A DNA stretch of 9,086 nt from Pseudomonadota bacterium (GTDB taxonomy: Bacteria; Pseudomonadota; Alphaproteobacteria; UBA8366; JADFVY01), in the NCBI GenBank assembly GCA_030671915.1, contig DAOVHN010000059.1:1-9086 (forward strand), written 5' to 3'. Made by a program: the position numbers and the translations under genes. Of this stretch, positions 1-9,086 are shown one piece after another. Within the stretch, counting starts at the first letter, position 1; the number at the start of each line of letters is the position of its first letter. Under the pieces are notes generated by a model. The model was not told where the DNA came from. It did no database searches and was given only the letters and a program-made list of their open reading frames with translations.

Positions 1-546
1 CTGGGCAAGACCGGCCGCATGTTCGCCTGCGAGCATGACGAAGTGGTTCCCGATATCCTGGTGCTCGGCAAGGCGCTAGGCGGCGGCATCCTGCCGATCG
101 CGGCGACATTGTGCCGGCCGGAACTGGATGTCGCCGGCGACTGGGCCTTCGGCCATTACACCCACGAAAAGAACCCGGTCACCGCCCGCGCGGCGCTGAC
201 CACGATCGAGATTATCGAGGACGAGGGGCTGGTCGAAAACGCGGCGGACAGGGGTGCCCACGCGCTCGGCCGACTGTTCGAGTTGATGGATCGCCACCCG
301 GCGATCGGCGACGTGCGCGGCCGGGGATTGCTGATGGGCGTGGAACTGGTTGTCGACCGCGACAGCCGGAACCCCGACGCGGCGCTGGCCGAGGATATTC
401 TCTATCGCGCCCTGGACCGGGGCCTGAGTTTCAAGACCACCATGGGCAACGTGCTGACATTGACCCCGCCGCTAACCATATCGCGCGACGAGATGGACGC
501 GGCGATCGATATTCTCGACACCTGTCTAGCCGAAGCCGCCGGCTGA
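1..546 (+). CDS. Class-III PLP-dependent aminotransferase, C-terminal part (5' truncated by window edge)
   Basis: The reading frame is open from base 1 and gives 181 residues ending in TGA at 544-546. The visible part starts just after the usual catalytic Asp region (the DEVQTGxGRTG stretch), with KTGRMFACEH. It contains the PLP-Schiff-base lysine in LVLGKALGGG (K24 of the fragment, codon 70-72), then GHYTHEKNPVTARAALTTIE (51-70), where class-III enzymes place the Thr that contacts PLP phosphate from the other subunit. The small C-terminal domain follows, with GDVRGRGLLMGVEL (103-116). Family members transfer an amino group from an omega-amino acid or amine to a 2-oxo acid in the cytoplasm; they are usually about 430-460 residues, so more than half is missing. 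The HYTHEKNP wording differs from the commoner TFSGHP/TFGGNP and may mark a subfamily, but the substrate cannot be told. An ATG at 19 is internal, not the start. It converges on the next gene with 16 bp between stop codons. Confidence 0.9.
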   Translation: MGKTGRMFACEHDEVVPDILVLGKALGGGILPIAATLCRPELDVAGDWAFGHYTHEKNPVTARAALTTIEIIEDEGLVENAADRGAHALGRLFELMDRHPAIGDVRGRGLLMGVELVVDRDSRNPDAALAEDILYRALDRGLSFKTTMGNVLTLTPPLTISRDEMDAAIDILDTCLAEAAG

Positions 547-562
547 CTTTATATGCTGGCCT

Positions 563-1105
563 TTACGCGGCCGCGTGCACGGTGGTCGCCTGCAACCCCT
601 TTTCACCCTGGGTGGCGGAAAAGCGGACCTGCCCCCCCTCCTCTAGGTCGTCGAACTTGTCGTCGACGACGCTGTTGCGGTGGAAGTAGATCTCGCCCCT
701 GTCCGGCGTCTCGATGAAACCGTGATTCTCGAACAGCCGCACGACGATTCCCCTCGGCTGCGACTCGTGGGTCTTTACCTGCCCCCGCGTTTCCCTTGCA
801 TGGTCTTCAAGCTGTCGCGTCATGGCGTTGAAGGCGTCACGCAGCGCGACATAGACATCCTCATGCGAACGATGATGGCGTTTCTCGGTATTGACCACCA
901 ACTCCGCCCCCGGCACCGTAACATCGATGGTTATCACATAGAGCTTACCTTTCCGGGAATGTCGATGCGGCGCCTCGACCACGACCCGGCAGGAAGTTAT
1001 ACGGTCATGATATTGTTCAAGTTTCTCGGTTTTTTCATTGATTCTGGCCTCAAGAGCCGGTGAACTGTCCATGCCTCGGAAAGCGATCTGTACAGGTATC
1101 TGCAT
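563..1105 (-). CDS. HPF/RaiA-family ribosome hibernation protein with C-terminal cold-shock domain
   Basis: This is a 180-residue cytoplasmic protein. Residues 1-103 resemble the HPF/RaiA (sigma-54 modulation) fold: MQIPVQIAFRGMDSSPALEA, a basic helix with EKTEKLEQYHDRI, strand LYVITIDVTVPGAELVV and the second helix DVYVALRDAFNAMTRQLED. A short linker (104-116) leads to a cold-shock domain (117-178) with an RNP1-like HGFIET and RNP2-like EIYFHRNSV. HPF/RaiA proteins sit in the 30S mRNA/tRNA channel and silence ribosomes in stationary phase; cold-shock domains bind single-stranded RNA. The ATG at 1105 is chosen because the HPF fold begins there and a strong GGAGG lies 5 nt upstream. The frame remains open to 1771, but that extension is antisense to the next gene and is non-coding. 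The RNP1 segment is shortened and has His where CspA has its first Phe. The two-domain architecture is known in alphaproteobacteria. The gene is divergent from the REC-REC-GGDEF gene. Confidence 0.92.
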   Translation of the reverse strand: MQIPVQIAFRGMDSSPALEARINEKTEKLEQYHDRITSCRVVVEAPHRHSRKGKLYVITIDVTVPGAELVVNTEKRHHRSHEDVYVALRDAFNAMTRQLEDHARETRGQVKTHESQPRGIVVRLFENHGFIETPDRGEIYFHRNSVVDDKFDDLEEGGQVRFSATQGEKGLQATTVHAAA

Positions 1106-1109
1106 GGTT

Positions 1110-1115
1110 CCCTCC
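1110..1115 (-). promoter_or_regulatory. Shine-Dalgarno site of the HPF/cold-shock gene
   Basis: On the minus strand the sequence TTGGAGGGAACC precedes the ATG at 1105. The GGAGG core is a near-perfect anti-SD match at 5-nt spacing and settles the start at 1105 rather than at the far upstream codons of the open frame. Confidence 0.8.
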
Positions 1116-1186
1116 AAGAAACAGTTTGTTGATTGTCTGTTGGATTTATTGTCCTGCCAGGGATGGTGAGCCGTCGTTGATCTAGC

Positions 1187-1206
1187 GCAATTGCAGGGCG
1201 CCCTGC
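1187..1206. repeat. Overlapping perfect palindromes, possible operator
   Basis: GCAATTGC (1187-1194) and the 14-bp GCAGGGCGCCCTGC (1193-1206) are each perfectly self-complementary and share the bases GC at 1193-1194. They lie between two divergent genes and overlap the best -35-like hexamer for the rightward gene, as an operator would. Without a spacer the palindromes are poor hairpin formers, so protein binding is a better guess than transcription termination. No known regulator motif is recognised. Confidence 0.4.
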
Positions 1207-1295
1207 GGCGTATAAAAGAATCTAGTAGACGGCGGGCGCAGCGGCATGGACTATTGCCAACGAGCATTTGTATTTGTGCAGCGGTTGCTTCAATC

Positions 1296-1302
1296 AAGGG
1301 GA
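1296..1302 (+). promoter_or_regulatory. Shine-Dalgarno site of the REC-REC-GGDEF gene
   Basis: AAGGGGA lies 4 nt before the ATG at 1307. It favours this start over the in-frame TTG at 1268, which would add 13 residues rich in Cys and unlike a receiver-domain N-terminus. Confidence 0.7.
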
Positions 1303-1306
1303 AGAC

Positions 1307-2647
1307 ATGGGTAATCCCGCCAATATTCTGATCCTGGGAGCGGGGTCCGGCGATAACCGCGTGGCCGCGCTGGAGGCTGCGGGCTATCGATGCGCGACCG
1401 AACCGGCCGGCACCGATATACTCGCCGCCATCGATCGGCACAGGCCGAGCGTTGCGCTGGTCAGCGTCGCAGAACCTCAGGGGCTGGAGTCGATACGAAT
1501 CGCCGGGTCCGACAGCGAGGCGCAGCGCATCTCTCTGGCCGCAATCGATATCGGCGACGCGCCGGATGCACTTGCCAATTGCCGCGAAGCCGGCGCCGAC
1601 GACGTATTCGAGGACGACGCTGACGGGCGTGAATTGGTGTCGCGGATGCAGGGCCTGGCCCGACTGGCGGGAATGGAGGCCGAACTGGTTCGACGTTCGG
1701 CCACGGCAGGAGAGTTCGGTATCCAGGTAGGCACGAGCATCGCCCGCCCGCCGGACGAGGGCGGCGGCCATTTACTGGTGGTCGGGGCGGAGGAAGGCGA
1801 AATAGAAACCTTATGTCCTCTGTTGCCCAAATCCGGTATTCGCTTTTCCACCGAGCCCGATCCCTACAGGGCGCGCTCGCGCATTGAAGGCAGTGAGGAC
1901 GAGTCTTTCTATGGCGCGCTGGTTTATGTGCGCGACGAGGAAATGCGCGAGAAATGCGACTACTTCTGCCGCTCGGTGCGAAACGACCGGCGGCTTTACG
2001 ACCTGCCTCTGTTTCTGGTAACCGAACATGGTGCCTTCCCCGATCACGGCAGCGCCTACGACGAGGGCGCCAACGTAGTGGCGGAAACGCCGGTCGATTG
2101 CGATTTCCTTGACACCCATCTGCATTTGTTGCTGCGTGGCCGCGAACGCCGCCGCGCGATTGGACAACGCATCGCGACCGCACTGGGGCCCAGGACCGCC
2201 GACGATCTGGGCAATATTTATTCGACTGAATTCACCCGCGTCCATCTCGACAAGCTCAGCAAGGACAAGGCCGACCGCGGCACCGTTTCCTCCGCGATCC
2301 TGTTTTTCGTGCCGACCATTGGCGAGGTTGCCGCGCTCTATGGCTTGGAAGAAGCCGCGTTGCTTCGCCAGCAATTGGCCAGTTGGCTGGCGGCGCTGGT
2401 AAGGGTGGAGGATACCGTGGGGCGAACCGGCGCGGACGAGTTCGTCGCCCTGATGCCCGATACGGACCTGGCCGATGCGGAATTGGTACGAAAGCGCGTT
2501 GTCGGCGTTCTGCATCAGTCGGAGTTTCGATTGACCGACAATGTACCCGTCGGAATCGAGGTCTATGTTCAGTCGGGCATTACCGAATTGCAGGAAAACG
2601 ACAGCCTGGAAGACACGATCTCGCGGGCCAGCGACGTGCTGGAATAA
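1307..2647 (+). CDS. PleD/PopA-like protein: two degenerate receiver domains and a degenerate GGDEF domain with intact I-site
   Basis: A 446-residue cytoplasmic protein with PleD-like order and size (PleD is 454 aa). REC1 spans about 4-115: ILIL then GA where the acidic pair should be, LVSV with S53 at the phospho-acceptor Asp, and GADDVFED with D103 at the conserved Lys. A PleD-like linker follows (114-133). REC2 spans about 154-280: LLVVGA, ALVYV with Y207 at the Asp, and GANVVAETPVD with T262 or its neighbour at the Lys. The GGDEF domain spans about 295-446. DxLTGLxNRR is replaced by DDLGNIYSTEF, the metal Asp by F334, and the signature reads GADEF (375-379). RVED (366-369) keeps the RxxD product-inhibition site at the canonical five-residue spacing. 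It is probably catalytically dead and able to bind c-di-GMP, as known for Caulobacter PopA; that is inference. ATG 1307 follows AAGGGGA; an upstream TTG at 1268 lacks domain support. Confidence 0.85.
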   Translation: MGNPANILILGAGSGDNRVAALEAAGYRCATEPAGTDILAAIDRHRPSVALVSVAEPQGLESIRIAGSDSEAQRISLAAIDIGDAPDALANCREAGADDVFEDDADGRELVSRMQGLARLAGMEAELVRRSATAGEFGIQVGTSIARPPDEGGGHLLVVGAEEGEIETLCPLLPKSGIRFSTEPDPYRARSRIEGSEDESFYGALVYVRDEEMREKCDYFCRSVRNDRRLYDLPLFLVTEHGAFPDHGSAYDEGANVVAETPVDCDFLDTHLHLLLRGRERRRAIGQRIATALGPRTADDLGNIYSTEFTRVHLDKLSKDKADRGTVSSAILFFVPTIGEVAALYGLEEAALLRQQLASWLAALVRVEDTVGRTGADEFVALMPDTDLADAELVRKRVVGVLHQSEFRLTDNVPVGIEVYVQSGITELQENDSLEDTISRASDVLE

Positions 2648-2690
2648 TACCAAGGTTCGCTACCGGTAAACGCAATTTGATCAGCCGGCG

Positions 2691-2720
2691 TTGGCAGGAC
2701 CGGCCGTGGCCTGTTACAAG
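2691..2720 (+). promoter_or_regulatory. Candidate sigma-70-type promoter directly upstream of the DsbA-family gene
   Basis: TTGGCA (2691-2696, 5 of 6 to TTGACA) and TACAAG (2715-2720, 4 of 6 to TATAAT) are separated by 18 bp. With the usual 6-7 nt discriminator, transcription would start at or next to the ATG at 2727, giving a leaderless message. The gene has no clear Shine-Dalgarno sequence, which fits. The match is by eye and the -10 is only fair. Confidence 0.35.
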
Positions 2721-2726
2721 AACGAC

Positions 2727-3377
2727 ATGATTATCGACGTGTTCTCCGACCCGATCTGCCCCTGGTGCTTTATCGGCAAGCGCCGGATGGAAAAGGCGCT
2801 TGAGCTGAACGGGTTGACCGGTCGGGTCACCGTCCGCTGGCGCGCCTTCCAGCTGAATCCCGGTATGCCGCCGGACGGTATGGACCGCACCGACTATCTC
2901 GCGCTCAAGTTCGGCGGCGAAGAGCGCGCCACGCAGATCTACGATATGATCCGCGAGGCGGGAAAGGGCGTCGGTATCCCCTTCGAATTCGACCGTATCA
3001 AGCGCACCCCCAATACCATCAAGGCGCACCGGCTGATCCGGTTCGCTGGCCGCTCGGGCCTCGACGGCGCGGTGGCGGAGATGCTGTTCCGGTGTTATTT
3101 CCTGGAAGGGCGGGACATCGGCGACGACGAGATGCTTTGCGAAATCGCCGGCGATTGCGGATTGGATCGGGGCGCTACCCGAGCCTTGCTGGCGGGTGGC
3201 GAAGGAGAAGAGGAAGTTCGCGAGGAGCATGATTTCGCGGTGTCGATGAATATCGACGGTGTCCCCTGTTTCATCGTCGAGAGCCGCTACGCCGTCGTCG
3301 GCGCGCAGGAACCGGAAGCTTTCGGCCCGGTCTTCGACCTGGTGCGCGAGGAAGAACGCCAGACCACCGAGCCTTGA
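2727..3377 (+). CDS. DsbA-family (FrnE-like) cytoplasmic thiol oxidoreductase
   Basis: A 216-residue protein of the FrnE/2-hydroxychromene-2-carboxylate isomerase-like branch of the DsbA family. The thioredoxin-fold opening VFSDPICPWCFIGKRRME carries the CPWC motif (C11, C14); the helical insert covers about 60-165; the cis-proline loop is GVPCF (P180) and is followed by the typical VGAQEPEAF ending. There is no signal peptide, so it acts in the cytoplasm, probably on disulfides or redox-stress substrates; the exact substrate is unknown. The ATG at 2727 begins directly at the first beta strand; an upstream TTG at 2691 would add a 12-residue non-homologous lead and would overlap a likely promoter. 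A Cys (C181) directly after the cis-Pro is unusual, since this position is normally hydrophobic or aromatic. The gene follows the GGDEF-like gene by 79 bp, and its TGA touches the mfd stop codon on the other strand. Confidence 0.9.
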   Translation: MIIDVFSDPICPWCFIGKRRMEKALELNGLTGRVTVRWRAFQLNPGMPPDGMDRTDYLALKFGGEERATQIYDMIREAGKGVGIPFEFDRIKRTPNTIKAHRLIRFAGRSGLDGAVAEMLFRCYFLEGRDIGDDEMLCEIAGDCGLDRGATRALLAGGEGEEEVREEHDFAVSMNIDGVPCFIVESRYAVVGAQEPEAFGPVFDLVREEERQTTEP

Positions 3378-6850
<3,473 letters not shown>

Positions 6851-6869
<19 letters not shown>

Positions 6870-6895
6870 TTAATTATGCAATAAATTTGAAGTTG
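6851..6895. other. AT-rich sdhE/mfd junction
   Basis: About 45 bp at the junction are strikingly AT-rich in a GC-rich region, with short reiterated TTCAA/TTAAT-like units. On the minus strand the arrangement is sdhE stop TAA, a four-base gap TTAA, then the mfd TTG. It contains no SD-like purine run. It may keep the mfd initiation region unstructured so that ribosomes finishing sdhE can re-initiate; this is inference. Confidence 0.5.
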
Positions 6896-7146
6896 ATGAG
6901 AAGCTTCATAACGTCATGATCCAGTACCGTCGGCGGCTCTTCGCGCCCGCCCATCCAGTCATAGAGGTCGCTGTCGCCATGTTCCAGCAGCGCCTCGTAG
7001 AGTTCGACCTGCCGCTTGGAGAAGGTCGGCAGGTTGCGTTCGGCGAAACGGCCCAGCAGCAGGTCCATCTCGCGCGTGCCGCGATGCCAGCTTCGAAACA
7101 GCAGCCGCTTGCGCGCAATTTCCAAGGATTCGTCCGGGCTCGTCAT
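6874..7146 (-). CDS. sdhE: SdhE, FAD assembly factor for succinate dehydrogenase (SDHAF2 family)
   Basis: A 90-residue cytoplasmic protein of the YgfY/CptB/SDHAF2 family that promotes covalent flavinylation of SdhA, the flavoprotein of complex II. It shows the diagnostic RGxxE motif as RGTRE (22-26) inside LLFRSWHRGTREMDLLLG, and the family C-terminal signature SDLYDWMGG (59-67). Length matches the usual 85-95 residues. The ATG at 7146 is chosen because the family starts about here; the minus frame is open to 7875 but that part is antisense to recG. The ribosome site is weak (AGGTCC). It is the first gene of a two-gene unit with mfd, an arrangement known in alphaproteobacteria although the two functions are unrelated. 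A possible promoter on the minus strand, TTACGC (7184-7179) and TATATG (7162-7157) with 16 bp between, would give a nearly leaderless transcript; that is weak. Confidence 0.95.
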   Translation of the reverse strand: MTSPDESLEIARKRLLFRSWHRGTREMDLLLGRFAERNLPTFSKRQVELYEALLEHGDSDLYDWMGGREEPPTVLDHDVMKLLINFKFIA

Positions 7147-7202
7147 GATGGACCTGCATATAGAACGCCCGCGCCTTCGCGTAAATCCCGATCGACGCAA
7201 TG

Positions 7203-7221
7203 CGCCGGTTGCCCACCGGCG
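7203..7221. repeat. Inverted repeat between sdhE and recG, possible operator
   Basis: CGCCGGT (7203-7209) and ACCGGCG (7215-7221) form perfect 7-bp arms around a 5-nt centre TGCCC. The repeat overlaps the -35 hexamer of the candidate recG promoter, so it could be a binding site for a regulator; as RNA it lies upstream of the predicted recG start point and so would not be in that transcript. Confidence 0.4.
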
Positions 7222-7236
7222 GGCATCGGTTACAAT
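7209..7236 (+). promoter_or_regulatory. Candidate recG promoter
   Basis: TTGCCC (7209-7214) and TACAAT (7231-7236, 5 of 6 to consensus) are spaced by 16 bp. Transcription would begin near 7243, giving a leader of about 24 nt before the TTG start at 7267. It lies in the 120-bp gap (7147-7266) that separates recG from the divergent sdhE-mfd unit; no other gene is seen in that gap. Confidence 0.5.
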
Positions 7237-7266
7237 CCGCTCATCGAAACCCGCCGGACGAGTCCA

Positions 7267-9086
7267 TTGCGCCCACAAATCCTGTTCCCGCTGTTCGCCG
7301 CCGTCACCGGGTTGCCGGGAATTGGGCCGCGCAACGCGAAACTCGTCGAGAGTCTGGCGGGTCCGCATCTGGTCGACCTGCTGTGGCATTTGCCGCGCGA
7401 GATCGTCGACCGCCGCTATTCGCCGAAAGTCACCGAGGCGCCGGAAGGCCGCGTAGTCACACTGAGTGTCCAGGTGGAGGCCCATTTTCCGTCCCGCGAC
7501 AAACGCAAGCCATACAAGGTGCGCTGTTCGGATGACAGCGGGTTCCTGACCCTCGTCTTTTTCCATGCCAGGTCCGACTATCTGGAACGCCTGCTGCCGG
7601 TCGGCGAAACGCGGGTCGTCAGCGGACGGATCGAACATTTCGGCGGGGAAATCCAGATGACCCACCCGGACCACGTCGTGCCCGTCGAGGAAGCTGACGC
7701 CATTCGTCGGGTCGAGCCGGTCTACCCGATGACCGCGGGACTGAGCGCCAAGGTACTCGGCAAGGCAATTGTCGCGGCCCTGGCGAAGGCGGAGGATCTT
7801 CCCGAATGGCTGGATCCGGCCTTCCTCGAAAAGCGTCAATGGGCGAGTTGGCTGGACTCCCTTCGCGCGGCCCATGCGCCGGAGAGTGAAGGCGCGCTGT
7901 CGCCGCTAACCAAGACGCGTGAAAGGCTGGCCTACGACGAGTTGTTGGCCAACCAGTTGGCGTTGGCCCTGATCCGCGCCACCCAGCGCAAGCTGCCGGG
8001 ACGTGCCGTCGCCGGCGGCGGCGCGCTCAGGGACAGGGTGATTGCCGCCCTGCCCTTCTCTCTGACAGCATCGCAAGAAGCGGCGCTGGCCGAGATCTAT
8101 GACGATATGAAAGCGCCTTCGCGCATGCTACGGCTGCTGCAGGGCGATGTCGGCAGCGGAAAGACCGTGGTGGCGCTGCTGGCCATGCTGAACGCAGTGG
8201 AAGCCGGCGGCCAGGCCGCCCTGATGGCGCCGACCGAATTGCTGGCGCGCCAGCACTATGCCTCCATCGAGCCGCTGGCGCGCGCGGCGGGGATCGAAAT
8301 TGCGGTCTTGACCGGACGCGACAAGGCGGCCGAACGCCGCCGCACGCTGGAAGGCCTGGCCGACGGATCGATCCAGGTGGCGCTGGGCACCCATGCGCTG
8401 TTCCAGGAAGCGGTGCAGTTCAAGGATCTGATGATGGCGGTGATCGACGAGCAGCATCGCTTCGGGGTGCATCAAAGGTTGGACCTGGCGGCCAAGGGGC
8501 GCGGCGTGGACATGCTGGTGATGACCGCGACGCCGATCCCGCGGACATTGATGCTGACCGCCTATGGCGACCTGGAAAATTCGCGCCTGACCGAAAAGCC
8601 GGCCGGGCGACAACCCATCGATACCCGCATTGTGCCGCAAACTCGTATCGAGGAAATCATCGAGGGCATCGGCCGCGCCATCGCCAAGGGCGCCCGGGCC
8701 TATTGGGTTTGTCCGCTGGTATCGGAATCGGAAGTTACCGACATGGCCGCCGCCGAGGCCCGGTATGCGGAACTGGCCGCCCGCTTCGGCGATCGCGTGG
8801 CGCTGGTGCACGGCCAGATGAAGCCGGCGGCAAAGGACGCCGCCATGGAGCGTTTCGCCGAGGGCGCGGCGCAGATTCTGGTGGCCACCACGGTTATCGA
8901 GGTCGGTATCGACGTACCCGAGGCGACGATCATGGTGGTCGAACATGCCGAGCGTTTCGGCCTGGCGCAGCTGCATCAGTTGCGCGGGCGCATCGGGCGC
9001 GGCGCGGCGGCTTCCACCTGCCTGCTGCTTTATGGCCAGCCGCTGACGGAGACCGCCAGGGCGCGGCTGGAAATCATGCGGCAGAC
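7267..9086 (+). CDS. recG: ATP-dependent DNA helicase RecG (3' truncated by window edge)
   Basis: 606 residues are visible of a protein usually near 690. RecG is a dsDNA translocase that remodels stalled replication forks and branch-migrates Holliday junctions. The N-terminus MRPQILFPLFAAVTGLPGIG matches alphaproteobacterial RecG, but the first codon is TTG at 7267, with no in-frame ATG or GTG nearby upstream; GGACGAG just before it may serve as the ribosome site. Next come a helix-hairpin-like LPGIGPRNAKLVESL, the OB-fold wedge domain (about 60-150), and the motor: FSLTASQ (264-270), Walker A GDVGSGKT (293-300), TELLARQHY (323-331), DEQH (394-397), MTATPIPRTLML (419-430), VATTVIEVGIDVPEAT (539-554) and QLRGRIGR (571-578). 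The TRG region has only begun at the window end (LEIMRQ). It is divergent from sdhE-mfd. Confidence 0.97.
   Translation, partial: MRPQILFPLFAAVTGLPGIGPRNAKLVESLAGPHLVDLLWHLPREIVDRRYSPKVTEAPEGRVVTLSVQVEAHFPSRDKRKPYKVRCSDDSGFLTLVFFHARSDYLERLLPVGETRVVSGRIEHFGGEIQMTHPDHVVPVEEADAIRRVEPVYPMTAGLSAKVLGKAIVAALAKAEDLPEWLDPAFLEKRQWASWLDSLRAAHAPESEGALSPLTKTRERLAYDELLANQLALALIRATQRKLPGRAVAGGGALRDRVIAALPFSLTASQEAALAEIYDDMKAPSRMLRLLQGDVGSGKTVVALLAMLNAVEAGGQAALMAPTELLARQHYASIEPLARAAGIEIAVLTGRDKAAERRRTLEGLADGSIQVALGTHALFQEAVQFKDLMMAVIDEQHRFGVHQRLDLAAKGRGVDMLVMTATPIPRTLMLTAYGDLENSRLTEKPAGRQPIDTRIVPQTRIEEIIEGIGRAIAKGARAYWVCPLVSESEVTDMAAAEARYAELAARFGDRVALVHGQMKPAAKDAAMERFAEGAAQILVATTVIEVGIDVPEATIMVVEHAERFGLAQLHQLRGRIGRGAAASTCLLLYGQPLTETARARLEIMRQ

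Larger units (their letters stand above)
1106..1306. promoter_or_regulatory. Divergent intergenic region between the HPF/cold-shock gene and the REC-REC-GGDEF gene
   Basis: These 201 bp must hold promoters for both outward-facing genes. There is no credible ORF or RNA gene in it. For the rightward gene a weak candidate is TTGCAG (1191-1196) with an A-rich TATAAAAGAAT (1211-1221) downstream; the spacing to an ideal -10 is poor, so this is tentative. No convincing sigma-70 or sigma-54 match was found for the leftward gene. Two overlapping perfect palindromes lie in the middle (see the separate entry). The leftward half (1110-1155) is locally AT-richer than the genes around it. Confidence 0.5.

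Noticed and set aside
565..576. 12-bp perfect palindrome ACGCGGCCGCGT at the end of the HPF gene, considered as a bidirectional terminator
   Set aside because: It has no loop or T-tract and simply encodes the terminal Ala codons (GCG GCC GCG) before TAA; a terminator role for the 16-bp convergent gap cannot be supported.
111..689. 192-codon plus-strand frame overlapping the aminotransferase
   Set aside because: Arg/Gly-rich frame shadow; the overlapping frame carries the PLP lysine and class-III motifs.
1106..1771. N-terminal extension of the HPF/cold-shock frame to 402 residues
   Set aside because: The extension is antisense to the REC-REC-GGDEF gene and crosses its promoter; the HPF fold and a strong Shine-Dalgarno mark the start at 1105.
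2684..2704. GCCGG-N11-CCGGC as a terminator after the REC-REC-GGDEF gene
   Set aside because: A 5-bp stem, an 11-nt loop and no following T run; too weak.
1811..3230. Two minus-strand open frames (280 and 216 codons) opposite the GGDEF-like and DsbA-like genes
   Set aside because: Both mirror well-supported plus-strand proteins and carry no domain of their own.
7147..7875. N-terminal extension of the SdhE frame to 333 residues
   Set aside because: It overlaps recG antisense; SdhE proteins are about 90 residues and the family start is at 7146.
8128..8976. 282-codon minus-strand open frame inside recG
   Set aside because: It is antisense to the RecG helicase motifs, rich in His/Gln/Arg as shadow frames are, with no homology seen.

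Overview
The window looks like ordinary chromosome from a GC-rich alphaproteobacterium, probably in or near the Rhodospirillales. The evidence is the PleD-family architecture, the fused hibernation-factor/cold-shock protein, and the recG / sdhE-mfd neighbourhood typical of alphaproteobacteria. No mobile element, CRISPR array, tRNA or rRNA is visible, and coding density is high, with intergenic gaps from 0 to about 200 bp.

Layout, left to right: (1) the C-terminal 60% or less of a class-III PLP aminotransferase (+), entering from the left edge; (2) on the minus strand, a ribosome-hibernation (HPF/RaiA-like) protein fused to a cold-shock domain; (3) a 201-bp divergent regulatory region with overlapping perfect palindromes; (4) a 446-aa REC-REC-GGDEF protein (+) of PleD/PopA type; (5) a FrnE-like DsbA-family thiol oxidoreductase (+), possibly made from a leaderless transcript; (6) on the minus strand, the two-gene unit sdhE-mfd (SdhA flavinylation factor, then transcription-repair coupling factor), whose mfd stop codon abuts the oxidoreductase stop codon; (7) a 120-bp divergent intergenic region; (8) recG (+), cut by the right edge about 85-90 residues before the usual end.

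The right half is a genome-maintenance block: Mfd and RecG are related dsDNA translocases sharing the RecG-type motor and TRG element, with sdhE inserted as the first gene of the mfd transcript. Both translocase genes appear to start with TTG.

The most interesting object is the REC-REC-GGDEF protein. Both receiver domains have lost the acidic pair, the phospho-acceptor Asp and the Lys. The GGDEF domain has lost its metal-binding Asp and guanine-binding residues, yet an RxxD inhibitory-site motif sits exactly five residues before the degenerate GADEF. This suggests a c-di-GMP receptor rather than an enzyme, comparable to Caulobacter PopA. I found no unambiguous new multigene defence or mobile system.
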